A DNA stretch of 64,000 nucleotides, taken from assembly GCA_029204225.1 (NCBI GenBank), contig CM055111.1, positions 48,349,594 through 48,413,593 on the forward strand, given 5' to 3'. Every line of letters begins with the position of its first letter. Positions within the stretch are counted from its first letter, which is position 1. Source of the DNA: Diphasiastrum complanatum. Its lineage: Eukaryota > Streptophyta > Lycopodiopsida > Lycopodiales > Lycopodiaceae. This document shows, in pieces, positions 32,700-44,266 of the stretch. Below the pieces are notes generated by a model. That model searched no databases and was not told the origin of the DNA. It was given only the letters and a program-made list of their open reading frames with translations. The position numbers and the translations under genes were made by a program.

Positions 32700-35600
32700 T
32701 TGCAGCTTTGTACGTTAAATCCAATTGTCCTTCTTTGCTTGGCAAAGAGCGGGCTTGTCGAGCGGTTTCGTGAGCAGATCTGCAATTATATTTTCTGATT
32801 TAATGTACTAGACCTGGAGCTCTCCTTTCGAGATCAAATCTCGAATGTGATGGTACTTCAAAGGTATGTGCTTTGTCTTTGAATGGAAGACAGGATCCTG
32901 GGACAGATAGATGGCACTCTGAGAGTCCATCATCATCGTGCTTGGCCCCTCTTGTTGTATCCCGATTGCCTCCAACATCATCTGCAGCCACACTACCTCA
33001 TTCGCGACCTTTGAAGCTGCGACATATTCAGCCTCGCAAGAGGATTGAGCCACCAAGGTTTTCTTTTTGCATATCCAGTTGATTGCAGCTCCGCACGCTA
33101 TTGTACACCCTCCAGTAATGGACTTGTTGTCATCTTTGCAGCTCGCCCAGCTCGCATCACTGTAGTGATGCAGCTCAAATCCTTTTTTTTTCTTTTTCAG
33201 CTCTGTAGGTTAATCTCATATTCTGGGTACTCCTCAGATACTGTAGGATTCGTTTGGCCATTTGTCAACGTGCCATGCCAGGATTTGAAGAGAATTGGCT
33301 CAATGCGTAAACATAGAAAGCCAGATCGGGTCTGATACAAATTGTCAAGTACATCAGGCTACCGATTAAGTTCTGGTAGGGTATACCTGCCATTTTCTGT
33401 TCTTCCTCTTCCGTTTTTGGAAAATCCTATTTCGTGAGCTTGGCTCCAACTATCATTGGTGTAGCCTTCTCCTTGCAGTCCATCATGTGGTACTGCCTTA
33501 GCACTTTCTTGGCATATCTTGACTGACTCAAGTGCATTTCGCCCTTTGTTCGATCTCTTCTGATCTCCAGCCCTAGGCATTTCGTTGCTTCTCCAAAATC
33601 TGTGATTTCATAGCTTTTAGAAATCTAACTCTTCGTGTCTTTGATCAGCTTCAAAGAATTTTCTATCATCAGCGAATCATCCACAAAAATGGTCAGTATC
33701 ACAAAATCTTTTTCTACTCTTTTAATGTAGACATGGTAGTTTGGTTGAGTAGGATTGAAGTCTAGAGACTTCAGAAGACCATCAAGCTTTTTGTACCAGG
33801 CTTGTGATGCCTGTTTTAGACCATAGATGCATCTCTGCAACCGACAGACATATTGTCGATTGTTGGGGTCTTCATAGCCTTCAGGTTACTTCATGAAGAT
33901 TTCCTCCTCTAGATCTTCGTGGAAAAAGACTATTTTCACGTCAATCTGGTGAATTTCCAGATTGTACTGCGTGGCGTATGCAAGGAGCAGTCTTATGCTT
34001 GTCATCTTCACCATGGGCGAATATGTGTCGAAATAGTCAACATCATATCTCTGCGTGTAGCCCTTCGTGACAAGCCTTGCTTTGTAGCGGCCAATGGTGC
34101 CATCTGATTTCATCTTTTTCTTATATATCCACTTGCAGTCGACTATTTTTCTGTTTTTTGGCAGTGGCTCTAATGTCCATACCTCGTTTAGCCTCATCGA
34201 CTTGATCTCCTCTGAGATTGTCTGCTTCCAGAATTCTCCCTCTGGAATCTGGATAGCTACTTGGTATGTTGCTGGCTCTTCTATGAAGCTGTAGTACTCA
34301 AACTGCGTGTCTTCGCTCCATTGAAGATTGTCAGAGTAGCGGTCTGGAGGCCTTCTTTGTCTCGTTGACCTTCGAGGTTCGTTTCGTCGCTGCTCGAACA
34401 TTTGTTGTTCGTGGGGTTGATCATCTCCTTCCTGCTGCTCTAGAGTCTGTGGCTCTGCATTCTGATTTGATGTCTGTCCTCGATCTCCCTCTTGAATGAG
34501 CAGCAGTGTGAAGATCTCATGGCCTCTTTCGTCTTTTAGTCCAGGAAATGTGGACTCATCGAACTTCACGTCTCAATCTTCTTCGTGGTTGGATCGTAGA
34601 GCCTGTACACATGTGTTCCGTTCGAGTAGCCGACCATGATTGTTTGTTCAGACTTGTCATCTAGCTTGCTTTTTTTTTCTTTTGGAATGTGCTTATATGC
34701 TGCACATCCAAACACTCGTACATATAACAGATCAGGCTTTCTGCCTGTCCACATTTCGTATGGTGTTTTGTTTTCCATCGCTGTTGTTGTAGATTTGTTC
34801 TGCATGTGTACAGCTGCAGCTATTGCCTCAGCCCAAAATTGACCTAGCAATTGAGCTTGTGCTATCATGCATCTGGCTCCTTCGACTAGTGTTCTGTTTC
34901 TTCTTTATGCCACACCGTTGTATTCTGCTGTGTATGCAGGAGTGAACTGGTGTTCTATCCCCTGTTCTTCGCAGAATCTTGAGAATTTTGTGCTTTTGTA
35001 TTCACCTCCGTTGTCAGATCTAAGGATATGTATTTTTTTCGAGGTGTGTCGCTCTACAAATGCCACGAACTTCTTGAAGGAATCAAACACTTTGGATTTC
35101 TTCTTAAAGTAGTAGATCGTGGTCATCCAGCTGTAATCATTTATGAACGTCAGAAAATATCTCGAACCTGAGAGCGAATCCGTCTTCATCGGTCCACAGA
35201 CATCATAATGGACGAGCTCAAGAACTTCCTTGGCTCTTCTTCCCTCGTGTGTGAATGGATTTTGATGTTCCTTGCCTTTCTGAGAAGCTTCGCAGAACTT
35301 AGTTTTGGGCCTTGAAATCTTGAGACTTGTGACAATGTCTTTTCTGCTCATGTCATATAGGTTCCGCATGTTCAGATGATACGTTCTCCTATGCCAGAGC
35401 TGATCTTCATTTTCTGAAGCATTTAATATGCTATCAGAGTTGCTGATTATTTTGGCCTGATAGAGATTTCCTTCTCTGCATCCGACTGTCAGCAACTTGT
35501 TTGTCGTCTTCTCGATCATGTGGCATGTGTTGCCGTCGAACAAAACTCAAATGCCAAGGTCTGCCATCTTGGAGACAGATAGCAGATCTTTTCTGAGTGA

Positions 35601-36713
35601 GGGCACATAAAGTGCTTTTGGTAGCTCCGCTTGGCCTGACAGTGTTCGTAGCTGTAGAGTGTCGATGCCTTTGACATCATGTCTGCTCCCATCACCTAGA
35701 ATCACTGGTCTGTTGTTTTCGAGTTCGCGAAAGTCGATCAAGACCTTGTTGCAGGTGATGTGTGAAGTCGCTCCTAAATCAATGACTACATCGTAGTCGT
35801 GTTCAGTGTAGCTCGTTGAAGCTTCATCGAGTATCGTGAAAACTTCGTCACCTTTGTCAGCATCCTTTGATGACTTTGCAACGTTTGCCTTTTCAGCTTT
35901 GTTCTTTCTTTTTGGGTTGAATCTGCAGTCGTATGCAAAATGCCCTTTCTTCTTGCAGTGCATGCAAGGTATTGTTGGATTGAACCAGCACTTGTTGGTC
36001 GTATGGCTTGGTTTGTCGTAGTGATCGCAAGAAGAAGATTGCTGATTCGAGGACTTCTTTTTCTCGAATCTTGGCTTGTTCTTGTTCTTCTTCTTTCCTT
36101 TTGTGAAGAGAGCCTTTTCTTGATCACTGCTTCCCTCTCCTCCGTCTCTCATCAGTCTCTCATCAGTGACAAGACTGACTACTTGGTCAAATGTCATATC
36201 TGGTAGACTCAGTATGAGCATTCTCAGCGGCTGATAGGACGTCGGTAGAGATTTCATGAAGTACATCAGCTGCTATGGTGTTGGGACCTGGTGATCCTGT
36301 CCTGATGCAATGAGTTGAGCGAAGATCGTTTTGACCTTCTCAATGTGCTGATCCAACTGGTTGCCATCCCATCGTATGGATTGCAGTTGATTGTGAAGGT
36401 GCACGACTGAAGCTGTAGTCCTCACTTCATACTTCTGTTTTAATCTTTCCCACGTTGCATGGCCGCTTTCGCAGTCTTCAATCTACATGAGTAGATCTTC
36501 ATTTATGGATGAAACGATGATTGCCATTGTGCGCTCATCTTTTCTGATCCATTCAACTCTCCTTGGGTCTCCCTCTGGAGGCTGCACCTCTGAGAGCTCG
36601 GTCACCGACCAGATGCCTTCGCCCTTCAGAAGCGTTTTGATTTTGAATTTTCAGATTCTGTAATTAGCGCCATCAAGACTGATTGCTACTCTTGTCTGGA
36701 TTGTCGTAGCCAT
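32700..36713 (-). pseudogene. Copia-2 gag-protease-integrase-RT-RNase H polyprotein
   Basis: Begins MATTIQTRVAISLDGANYR at 36713. Gag has two CCHC-type knuckles (CWFNPTIPCMHCKKKGHFAY region, about 35930-36040). Protease reads VIDLGATSHIT, with Leu where D-S-G is usual. Integrase has the GAG-pre motif (LWHRRTYHLNMRNLYDMSRK), HYDVCGPM and LRSDNGGEYKS; the catalytic Glu position is a stop (NGVA-stop-RRNRTL, about 34905). RT shows WIYKKKMKSDGTIGRYKARL, CIYGLKQASQAWYKKL and FVDDSLMI. RNase H shows QSSCEAEYVAAS and MDSQSAIYLSQDP. Other in-frame stops lie in gag, in protease, and after KKIET (about 34565). Dead copy. Confidence 0.9.
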
Positions 36714-36766
36714 ATTGTGTTGTCTAGAAGAATCACTGCTGGGATATCAGTAGTGACAACCTGTGA

Positions 36767-36778
36767 GCTCTGATACCA
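36767..36778 (-). promoter_or_regulatory. Copia-2 primer-binding site, tRNA-iMet
   Basis: On the minus strand TGGTATCAGAGC directly abuts the 5' LTR end. Confidence 0.92.
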
Positions 36779-37494
36779 TGTCGCGGAAGCGAGACTGTTT
36801 AGATTTCGTCTTCGTCTTCTTATTCGCGAACAATTCTGTGTCTTTGAATTTTCTTTTGCGCAAAAGCTTTTACAGGATCCTAGACACGCGACTGCACATC
36901 ACAGAACATATTTTATTCTAGCAATCAGGACAGACAACACAAGACAAGAAGATACACGAAAATAGAGCGACTGTATTATCAGTTTAATTTTTTGGAGCGA
37001 GATTGTCAGTGTCTCGCTCGTTGGCGGAATGACATTCTGCTCTTTCGTTGTGTTCTGCTCACTGGCAGACTTTCATGCACAACTCTATTGTTCCTAATAT
37101 TTTTCGCCTGCTCTACTCGCTACGTCTATCTCTCTATCTCTTACAGATCTATTCAGATTGTTAGTTATGATCCAGAAAGGATCGTTTATACCTCCACTAT
37201 GTGGAGTTTACAAGATAGCTACGACTCCAAGCCCGTTGAGCTACCAGTTGGTAGCGCGAAAGATTCCTCTTCGTTTGTTTCTTAATCTCCCGTTTGCTTT
37301 CGTTTCTTTTGTAGTTTTTCATTTTGCGTCCCTTTGCGGTTTGCGGTCCTGGAGGTGTGTTTACGATTCACAAATGATTCGCGAATCGTTCGTGCTTCGA
37401 ATCAAGGGATGTTGACTATCACGAATTGTTCTCGTTCGACCTTCATTCCTTGCTCGTGCTGCGACAAAGTTGCAAGAGTTCACCATTTTTGACA
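36779..37494 (-). repeat. Copia-2 5' LTR, 716 bp
   Basis: Starts TGTCGCGGAAGCGAG and ends GACA on the plus strand (TG..CA). The right end shares 149 bp with 32537-32685. Confidence 0.85.
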
Positions 37495-38110
37495 ATGAGA
37501 TGGGCAGTTGTAGCTAGATGTGGGAAGGCCCATGTTACTCCAATCCAAATGGAGAGGTTTTGTTTCAGGGAGTCTATTGATGATGCCCCGAGTAATGTCA
37601 ACTTTTTGATACCATTGTTACTTCCACAACCTTGTATGCAATTGAGGCATGGTATACAAGTTTTAGTTTATCTGATTGGGGCAGTATTTCACACCTATAT
37701 GTTATCATATTGTTGCACATGATAACTAAGCTCCATGTCCAAAATTAGATGATTTTGGTAGAGTTTATAATCTCACTCTTACAGCTTGGTGCCATTCTGT
37801 AGCTTATTTCATGTATCCATAGAGGCAGAATGCTTTCATATTTTGAATAGTCACAAGGAGCATTTACTTCTTCTCATTTTCATAGTTAGCGTTGGTTGTT
37901 ATGGTTTTCCCAAGCCTTTCACCTACTAGAGACACTTGGCATTTTATTTTTTGGATTTTCCCATAGATACTTATTAGTACATCAAATAGTCCAACTATCG
38001 AGCATACATTGATCTTGCATGGCAGGGCTAGTTCGGAGTTAATCCCTGGATCCATTTCTTGGAGATTGATGTAGCTAAGTTTTCGATCTTGTTGCAATAT
38101 ATGGCTTCAT
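37495..38110 (+). pseudogene. LINE ORF2 scrap (RT-connection region)
   Basis: Decayed copy of the region at LINE1 17880-18330: RCGKAHVTPIQMERFCFRES and DDAPSNVNFL correspond to LGKGHASLVQLERFCFRRF and DAPSECQLFD. Many indels and stops; older than the three LINEs to the left. Confidence 0.75.
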
Positions 38111-38826
38111 AACTATTCCATGGCCTCAGATTCTGTGTAGTCAAGTTATTTAATCTCCCCATGATTCAGTTGAAGTTGATGTAAGGATCATCTGGGATCT
38201 TGGATTTTGTGTTTGTCAATTCAGTTCTGGTTCTGGTTCTGGTTCTGATGGTTCTAGTGGTTGACTTCGATCGAACATTTGGTGGTATGCATTAGACATG
38301 AGTCTAACTATATCGTCCAGGTCATTTTCCTTTTTTCAAGGTAAAGTTTGGAAAATTTTGACAAAATTTAATTTTGGTTGAATTGAAAGACAACTTTGAC
38401 CGAATTTGGTACAATCTGACAGAGGACACTAACCCACCTTCAGAATAGTAAAATTCTGTTGAAGGTACTCTCTGTGGCCAAACATAAAGAAAGTCAAAGT
38501 TTTTTTTGCTAAAATGGTTTGACCAAAAATATGATAGGGAGATAGATCTGGGTCTCCTCTGTTACCTGCTAAACAGTCGGTTGAAGTTCTGTTGAGATCT
38601 TCCTGCTGCACTATTTCTTGATTTGGAAATCAAGAAAGTGATAATTCTCTGATTTTCTTTGATCCGATTGGGAACATATAGTGGATTTCATGATCTGACA
38701 TGATGGAAACACTAATAACAATCATGAAACACTACTTGACGTAAAGGTCAATAAACAAATTCATGTCCCAGTACAAAAATTGATGGCTTAATGAAAATTA
38801 ATAGTTTGCAATGGATAGCTGCTTAC
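38111..38826. other. No gene recognised
   Basis: AT-rich. It would be intron of the snurportin-like gene if that gene continues leftward on the minus strand, but I found no next exon. Confidence 0.4.
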
Positions 38827-38990
38827 CAATCCCTTTTCAAATGTGAAGGGATGCCAATCATCCACTCCGGCAACATAAACTGCTGTGCACACTGCTGGAT
38901 TCTGAGCCTCTTAGCAGTCTCTTCCAGAAGCCGCAAAATGTCTTCCGAATGACCACTGTTCTGATCGGCTTGAATGATCAGCTTGGGATT
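38827..38990 (-). CDS. Snurportin-1-like exon (single internal exon)
   Basis: A minus-strand 164-bp exon with acceptor GCAATTGCAG at 38991-39000 and donor GTAAGC at 38826-38821. It encodes QCAQQFMLPEWMIGIPSHLK followed by RD and the first two bases of a Trp codon. This matches the start of the m3G-cap-binding domain of snurportin-1, the adaptor that carries capped spliceosomal snRNPs into the nucleus with importin-beta. The preceding residues (NPKLIIQADQNSGHSEDILR) fit a linker. Splice sites are good and there is no stop, so it could be a live exon. I could not find the neighbouring exons (human SNUPN continues with a cap-binding fold), so the gene may be long-introned or fragmentary. The family call rests on the LPEW..D/GIP..L..DW pattern. 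Confidence 0.6.
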
Positions 38991-39129
38991 CTGCAATTGC
39001 ATTTCTCACAAGCAACAAACTACCCATCTGGACATCTTTTATGGCAAATAATCCCTGGCCACGCATGCTCTGACCACGTATAGTATAGACGCATGCAGTT
39101 ACACATGTGGATCAATTGTTTCTGTTTTG
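38991..39129. other. Probable intron sequence upstream of the snurportin-like exon
   Basis: No coding potential recognised on either strand. Confidence 0.35.
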
Positions 39130-39720
39130 GCAGGGATTGGCGGTCCTGTGGTGCGGCTTGGCGGGTTCTTGATGCTGTTTACTTGGCAGGTTCTGTAGTG
39201 CGTTGATTTTTTGGTGGGTGTTTCTACGTTTTCTGTTGCTTCTTCGTGTATTTTACCCTGCCTTGCTTAGAGTAGTTTTGCGGGGTTCTTGTTTTTTATG
39301 CCTTCGGTGTTGTAGAGGCGGTTGCTTCTGGTTGCTATGGTGTCTCCTAAGGTCTGGCCCTGTCGCCTTTGTTTGTTTCTCTTCTCTTTTAGGTTGGCTA
39401 TGTTCCTCTGTGGCGTTTCCTTGGGTCTCTTGGTTTGCCCTGCCTTTTGCTTTTTTGGTTTGTGGTGTATGCCTTGGCTGGTGTTGTTTTGCTTAGTTAT
39501 TTTGTGTTTTCTGGTTTTTTTGCTTTTTTTTTTGTTGCTTTTGTTTTGTTTCTTACTTTTCTATTCCTGTTATAGCTTGTTCTTTGGCTGTTTTTTACTT
39601 GTTTGGTCATTTTTCTGTTGTTTCGTGTTATGCTTTTTGTCTAGTATGCTTCTGGGTCGTTCTTTGTAGCTTGTGTTAATTTTGTGTCTCTGTGTTCTTA
39701 GCTGGCTTACTTTTTTTCTT
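39130..39720. other. Strongly G+T-skewed block
   Basis: About 590 bp in which the plus strand is overwhelmingly G and T with few A. This creates open plus-strand frames rich in Phe, Leu, Cys and Val that look compositional rather than coding. Confidence 0.6.
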
Positions 39721-39887
39721 TAGTTTGCCTGAGTTTTTTCAAAAACAACTTCTTTTGTTTTCAGTCAAATTTTGTTTTGTTCACGTTTTCTTCGGTACTT
39801 ACTCAGTTTACATTTTTTGGTATGTTTTTGTTACCTGTAGTTTTCTGGTTTTTTTCTGTACTGCCTATTTGGTTACTTTATCACTGT

Positions 39888-40918
39888 TATCTCCTACTTT
39901 TTTATGGATAGCATAAGAAATTTAACTGATTCTTACTTTTATATGCAATAGATCATGATGGGTATATACAAGTTTGGTTTGCAACTTTGACATATACGAA
40001 AGCTACCTATGTAGGTTGCCTTAAATGACATGATTATTAACTGTGAAATACTGTAATACATGGTGTTCTTCTATTTTTTTCTGGGTAACGTAATCTTTTA
40101 ACTTGCTTACAGTCAGTTGATATGTTATTATAGATAAAGTTATCTCCTCCTTTTTTACGGATAGCATAAGAGATTTAGCTGATTCTGGAGAAAACCAGTT
40201 ATCTCCTACTTTTTTACGACTAACATAAGAAATTTAGCTGATTCTGACATTTATAGGCAGTGTAATGGTAAATCATGATGGGTATATACAAGTTTGGTAT
40301 GCAACTTTGACATATAAGAAAGCTACCTATGTATGTTGCCTTATATGACATGGATAATAACTGTGGAATACTGTAATACCTGGTGTTCTTCTATTTTTTC
40401 TAGGTAACGTGATCTTTTAACTTGCTTACAGTCAGTTGATACGTTATTACAGATAGAGTTATCTCCTAATTTTCTACGGATAGCATAAGAAATTTAGCTG
40501 ATTCTGGAAAAAACCAATTTGCTCCTACTGTTTTATGGATAGCATAAGAAATTTAGCTGTTTCTTACATTTATAGGCACAGTATAATGGTAGCTCATGAT
40601 GGGTATATACAAGTTTGGTATGCAACTTAGACATATAAGAAAGCTACCTATGTATGTTGCCTTAAATGACATGGATAAGAACTGTGGTATACTGTAATAT
40701 CTGGTGTTCTTCTATTTTTTTTGGGTAACGTAATCTTTTAAATTGCTTACAGTCAGTTGATACGTTATCACAGATAGAGTTATCTCCTACTTTTTTACGG
40801 ATAACAAAAAAAATATAGCTGATTCTGGAGAAAACCAGTTAGCTCCTACTTTTTTACGGATAGCATAAGAAATTTAGCTAATTCTTACATTTATAGACAA
40901 TGTAATGGTAGATCATGT
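39888..40918 (+). repeat. ~320-bp tandem repeat, about 3.2 copies
   Basis: Units start at CATGATGGGTATATACAAG, at 39954, 40274 and 40595, and the next boundary is at 40914, giving periods of 320, 321 and 319 bp. Each unit carries two nested copies of a ~60-bp subrepeat, TATCTCCTACTTTTTTACGG then ATAGCATAAGAAATTTAGCT. A partial unit starts at about 39888. Confidence 0.9.
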
Positions 40919-40999
40919 AGTTCCAAACAGATTGCAAAAATCAGAGAAAAAACCATAAAAATTCAAAAAAATCTTGTAAAAAATAAATTTTTTTCAAAT

Positions 41000-41640
41000 T
41001 TCCATGAGAACTCTCGTAGAGCTCTCTAAAGTTCCATCTCAGTGAGACAAGGACATAGAGAAGCTTGCGAGAGTTAGTTGCTACAAGTGCCAATGCAAAG
41101 GTTCCCAGTGAGAAAAAGGAGAAAAAATCCATCAGAACCCTCGTAGACACAAAAAAAAATTCAGTTCCAGTGGTCAAGAATCCTCGCATAGAATATTGAA
41201 ATTCCATCTCAATGAGACCAGGACATAGAAGAGTCTACGAGAGTTAGTTTGATTTCAGTGAGCAGAAAATTGGATTTAAGTGCTAAAAAATCACTAAAAT
41301 TTGAAGATCCAGAAAATCCTTACAAAAGTAACTCTTGCAAACCACTCCAATCGATCCATAATATCATTTTTCATCAATAGTGAAGCCTGCGAGAGTTAGT
41401 TCTGATTATTGGTGAAGATCAAGCCAAAATAGTGGTCCTGAACCCTCACAAATAGTGAAATTTTCACTTTATGCAAGAGTTAACCTTTGTAGTGGTTTTC
41501 AGAGTCAGATCTATATCAGATGCAGCTCCTATAAACCTTGCGAGAATTACTTCCCAATAATCTGAGAAAAATCAATTTTTTTTGACTAAAAATCAATGAA
41601 TTTACTCTCTCATAGTCAACTCTCACGCAAGTAACCCTTG
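41000..41640 (+). repeat. Gypsy-A leader with ~150-170-bp periodic motif
   Basis: GCGAGAGTTAG or a close variant occurs at 41067, 41237, 41389 and 41540, each inside a longer similar segment (CCATCTCAATGAGACCAGGA for the second). The Gypsy-B leader has matching copies near 53203, 53357 and 53510. Confidence 0.7.
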
Positions 41641-41809
41641 CAGACTAGATCAGTAGTTACATCTGCACAAGATCCAACTACTGTCAAAATCTCAAGCCAA
41701 TCAGTACAAGGAGTAAAAAGTTATCAAGGAAAAACCATCGTAAGAGGCCTGAATTCTCAATATCGGCCTATCAAATTGATCAGATCCCTAATATCTAGAT
41801 TGCATCCAA

Positions 41810-42900
41810 CTGTATCAACAAGATTCAACAACCTTGGATCCTACCACTGGATGAATATGAGATCTAGACGATCAATAGCAAGAAGAACAACCAACCAAGC
41901 ACCACAAATTCCCAAAATAACAGTTGCGCAACTAGAGGCAAAACCGGAACCAGTGCCAATGGATCCAATGGGTCAACCATACCTGTCGCACCCTTGCAAG
42001 CAGTCCAGAGGGCACCACAGATGGAAATACCAAGATACGATGGATCATCAGATCCCATCCACTTCCTCCAAATCTACGAGCAAGCTTGTGAAATCTACAG
42101 CGATTGGACACCTGCAGAGAAGTTGATGTTGTTCCCCATGTCACTAGTAGTTGTGGCTCAAGATTGGTTTTTCAACTTGTCAGAGGAAGAAAAAATCACA
42201 TGGGAAGCGGTTAAAGCGGCTCTCATTACGCACTTTAAACCAAGATAATTCCTAGAGGACTCGTTTCTCCTATTGAGCAAAGTCAAGATGGGAAAGAGAG
42301 AAAGGGTCAGAAATTATATCGAGCGGGTCAAACATCAACGATCCGAATGCAGTGCAGCCCTAACTCTCGATTATGCAGTGATTATGTGGTTCCTTCGGGG
42401 TTGCCACGTAGCATCAGAAGAGAGTTGAAACAACGAGAGCAGTACGCGAGTTTGCAAGAAGCTATGGAGGATGCCATCAGGGAAGAGAATGATGTATCAG
42501 ACGACGAATATCCAACCACCCATACTCCTACTCTCTTGATAGTCTCATCATCATCAAACGCTTCCACTCTATCCACAGAACTGTTGTTGGAACAAATGAC
42601 AAAACTACACAAATAGCAGATGGAGCAACTTACGGCTCTATTTGATAAAAAACTGAAGGCCTTGCAGGGAGTTGTAGCAACAACATCCAATCCACTGGAA
42701 CAGAACCAGCTACAATATCCCCATTGCAAAAATGTATGGTGTTCAGTGTGCACACAAAACCACATAGCGAATGAATGTCTGGTCCTAAAGCAAAATCTGA
42801 GACTGACGTAGAGATTTTGCCATCTGTGCAACGCAACATCGCATGAGATGGCCTTTTGTCCGTTTAACTCCTGAATTGTCCAGCAAAAGAGAAGTCCTTA
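41810..42900 (+). pseudogene. Gypsy-A gag, first part
   Basis: Capsid-like gag: QAVQRAPQMEIPRYDGSSDP, LMLFPMSLVVVAQDWFFNLS, AALITHFKPR and KVKMGKRERVRNYIERVKHQ. A knuckle-like VWCSVCTQNHIANEC follows. Stops after FKPR (42246) and later show decay. It matches Gypsy-B 53800-54700. Confidence 0.8.
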
Positions 42901-42912
42901 TTGATGATTAAT

Positions 42913-44029
42913 TGATGAAAAAAAATGCACAAATTTTAGCCAAAACAACTCTGGTGACGAAACTGATAAAAGAAAAATCACGAATGATCAAGTTATTTTT
43001 GTTCGAGTTGAATCAATCAAGCTTTATAACGCAACCAAACGAAACGAAACGAATTCTACAAGAAAACGAAACACCGAAGCGAAACTTGCACTGACATTGA
43101 TTTATATTGGAAGCACAGATCGCGAAACGAAACGAAACGAAGCGAAATAATTTGCGACAAGATTAATGACTCTTTGTAACAAGACGAGACAAGAAGAGAC
43201 GAGACGAAACAAGACGAAACAAAACGAAACGAAACGAAACTTAGGTGAGCTCTGTAATAGATTTATCCCTATAGCGAAGCGAAGCACGAAGTGAAAGAAT
43301 TCGTGAACAAAATCAGTTCGTCAGGAATTCAGATGTGATCACTGGTCATTGCCGGCTGTATCACTCTTACAATCCTTCAGAAAGTAGTCAAACACTTCTG
43401 ATCTACATTAACAAATTAATGTAGCATTCAACAAGGATCAAACCAAGGTGCGGAATCTAATGTGCACAACAACTACAAAATCATCTATTGATATTTCTGA
43501 TTCTTCAAACACTGCATGCAAATCCACGCAGTGCGTTGGCGAGAGAGAAATATAGTTCTCTCATGAATTCGAGTCTCGTTTACTAGCGGACTTTGGATCT
43601 ACAGATCCTATTATAGAATTATCTCGCACGCAGGCAGATTCATATTCTGAATCTTTTCATGTCTGATTCTTGTCTTGCTTACTAGCATTAGACTTCAGAG
43701 ATACATTATGCATCAAAATAGAAAGTATATAGTTCGCGAACAATTGCGTGTCGCATTCTTGTAACTTACAGATTAGAAGGATTAAACATCTACAACTGAT
43801 TCGCGAATTACAAGAGTGGCAAATTAGCCACGATCTAGAATACTTCTAATGATGTCATGTTATCAGATCAAACAGTTGAGCCTCTTGGTACATGGCTAAC
43901 CTTCTTGGCTATTCGTGGGGGCATGATTGATTTCGTGTTGTGTCGTGTCGTGTCGCCAATTGTCAAAGATTCAAAATTGAAAGCTACCAAAGCTTTGGCA
44001 TTAGAAACAAAATGTTTCTTCACTTATCA
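42913..44029 (-). repeat. Solo copia LTR (copia-5 family) inside Gypsy-A gag
   Basis: Reverse-complement relative of the 5' LTR at 61511-62490. Shared stretches include the CGAAACGAAAC-rich tract (43123-43240), ATTCAACAAG, and GAAGAAAC..GTTTCTA..CCAAAGCTTT at the far end. No coding region accompanies it, so it is a solo LTR left by LTR-LTR recombination. Ends are approximate; no clear target duplication. Confidence 0.75.
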
Positions 44030-44266
44030 GACCTCTTATCCATATCACCAAGGGGCACCAAATGCGGGGCACCGAGGTATGGCGCGTCGAATAATCAACA
44101 GTGCATGGCCTTACCTACACCACCAGGACCAGTTAGTCAACAAGTGGCCCACGTAAACTTGACAGCAGCAGATCTAGAAATACCAGCATCACCTCAATCT
44201 GAGCAACATCAATGGTATGGTCTAGATAAACCATATATGGATCCTACCATAAATGAATATTATGCG
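44030..44266 (+). pseudogene. Gypsy-A gag, second part
   Basis: Resumes at TCTTATCCATATCACCAAGG, as in Gypsy-B 54727. It reads on to a segment ending NEYYA at 44266, where the copia-3 LTR starts; Gypsy-B continues there with a CCHC knuckle (CYGCGEGHRIAEC). Confidence 0.75.

Larger units (their letters stand above)
32537..37494 (-). mobile_element. Ty1/copia-2, full-length coding region, minus strand
   Basis: The 5' LTR is 36779-37494, PBS 36767-36778, coding region about 36713-32700, PPT 32686-32695, and a truncated 3' LTR 32537-32685. The shared 149-bp LTR parts differ at about nine sites, all transitions, so it is older than the chromovirus. The right flank is a LINE scrap; the left flank does not continue that scrap, so the left junction was rearranged. 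Confidence 0.88.
40919..44266 (+). mobile_element. Gypsy-A: Athila/Tat-like gag relic with nested solo LTR
   Basis: Leader 40919-41640 and gag share their sequence with Gypsy-B (52735-55160). The 5' LTR and primer site are absent; the relic starts at the end of the tandem array. It is split by a solo copia LTR (about 42913-44029) and cut at 44266 by copia-3. Confidence 0.75.

Noticed and set aside
32808-33056. RNase H-like frame considered as a separate gene
   Set aside because: It is the C-terminal domain of the copia-2 polyprotein, broken from the rest by stops.
39203-39669. Hydrophobic Phe/Leu/Cys-rich frames that could look like membrane proteins
   Set aside because: They arise from the G+T-skewed composition; two overlapping frames look alike and neither shows a motif or a sensible start.
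43100-43290. CGAAAC-rich tract considered as a CRISPR-like or satellite array
   Set aside because: It is a simple pentanucleotide repeat within a copia-family LTR, also present at 62403-62440, with no regular spacers.
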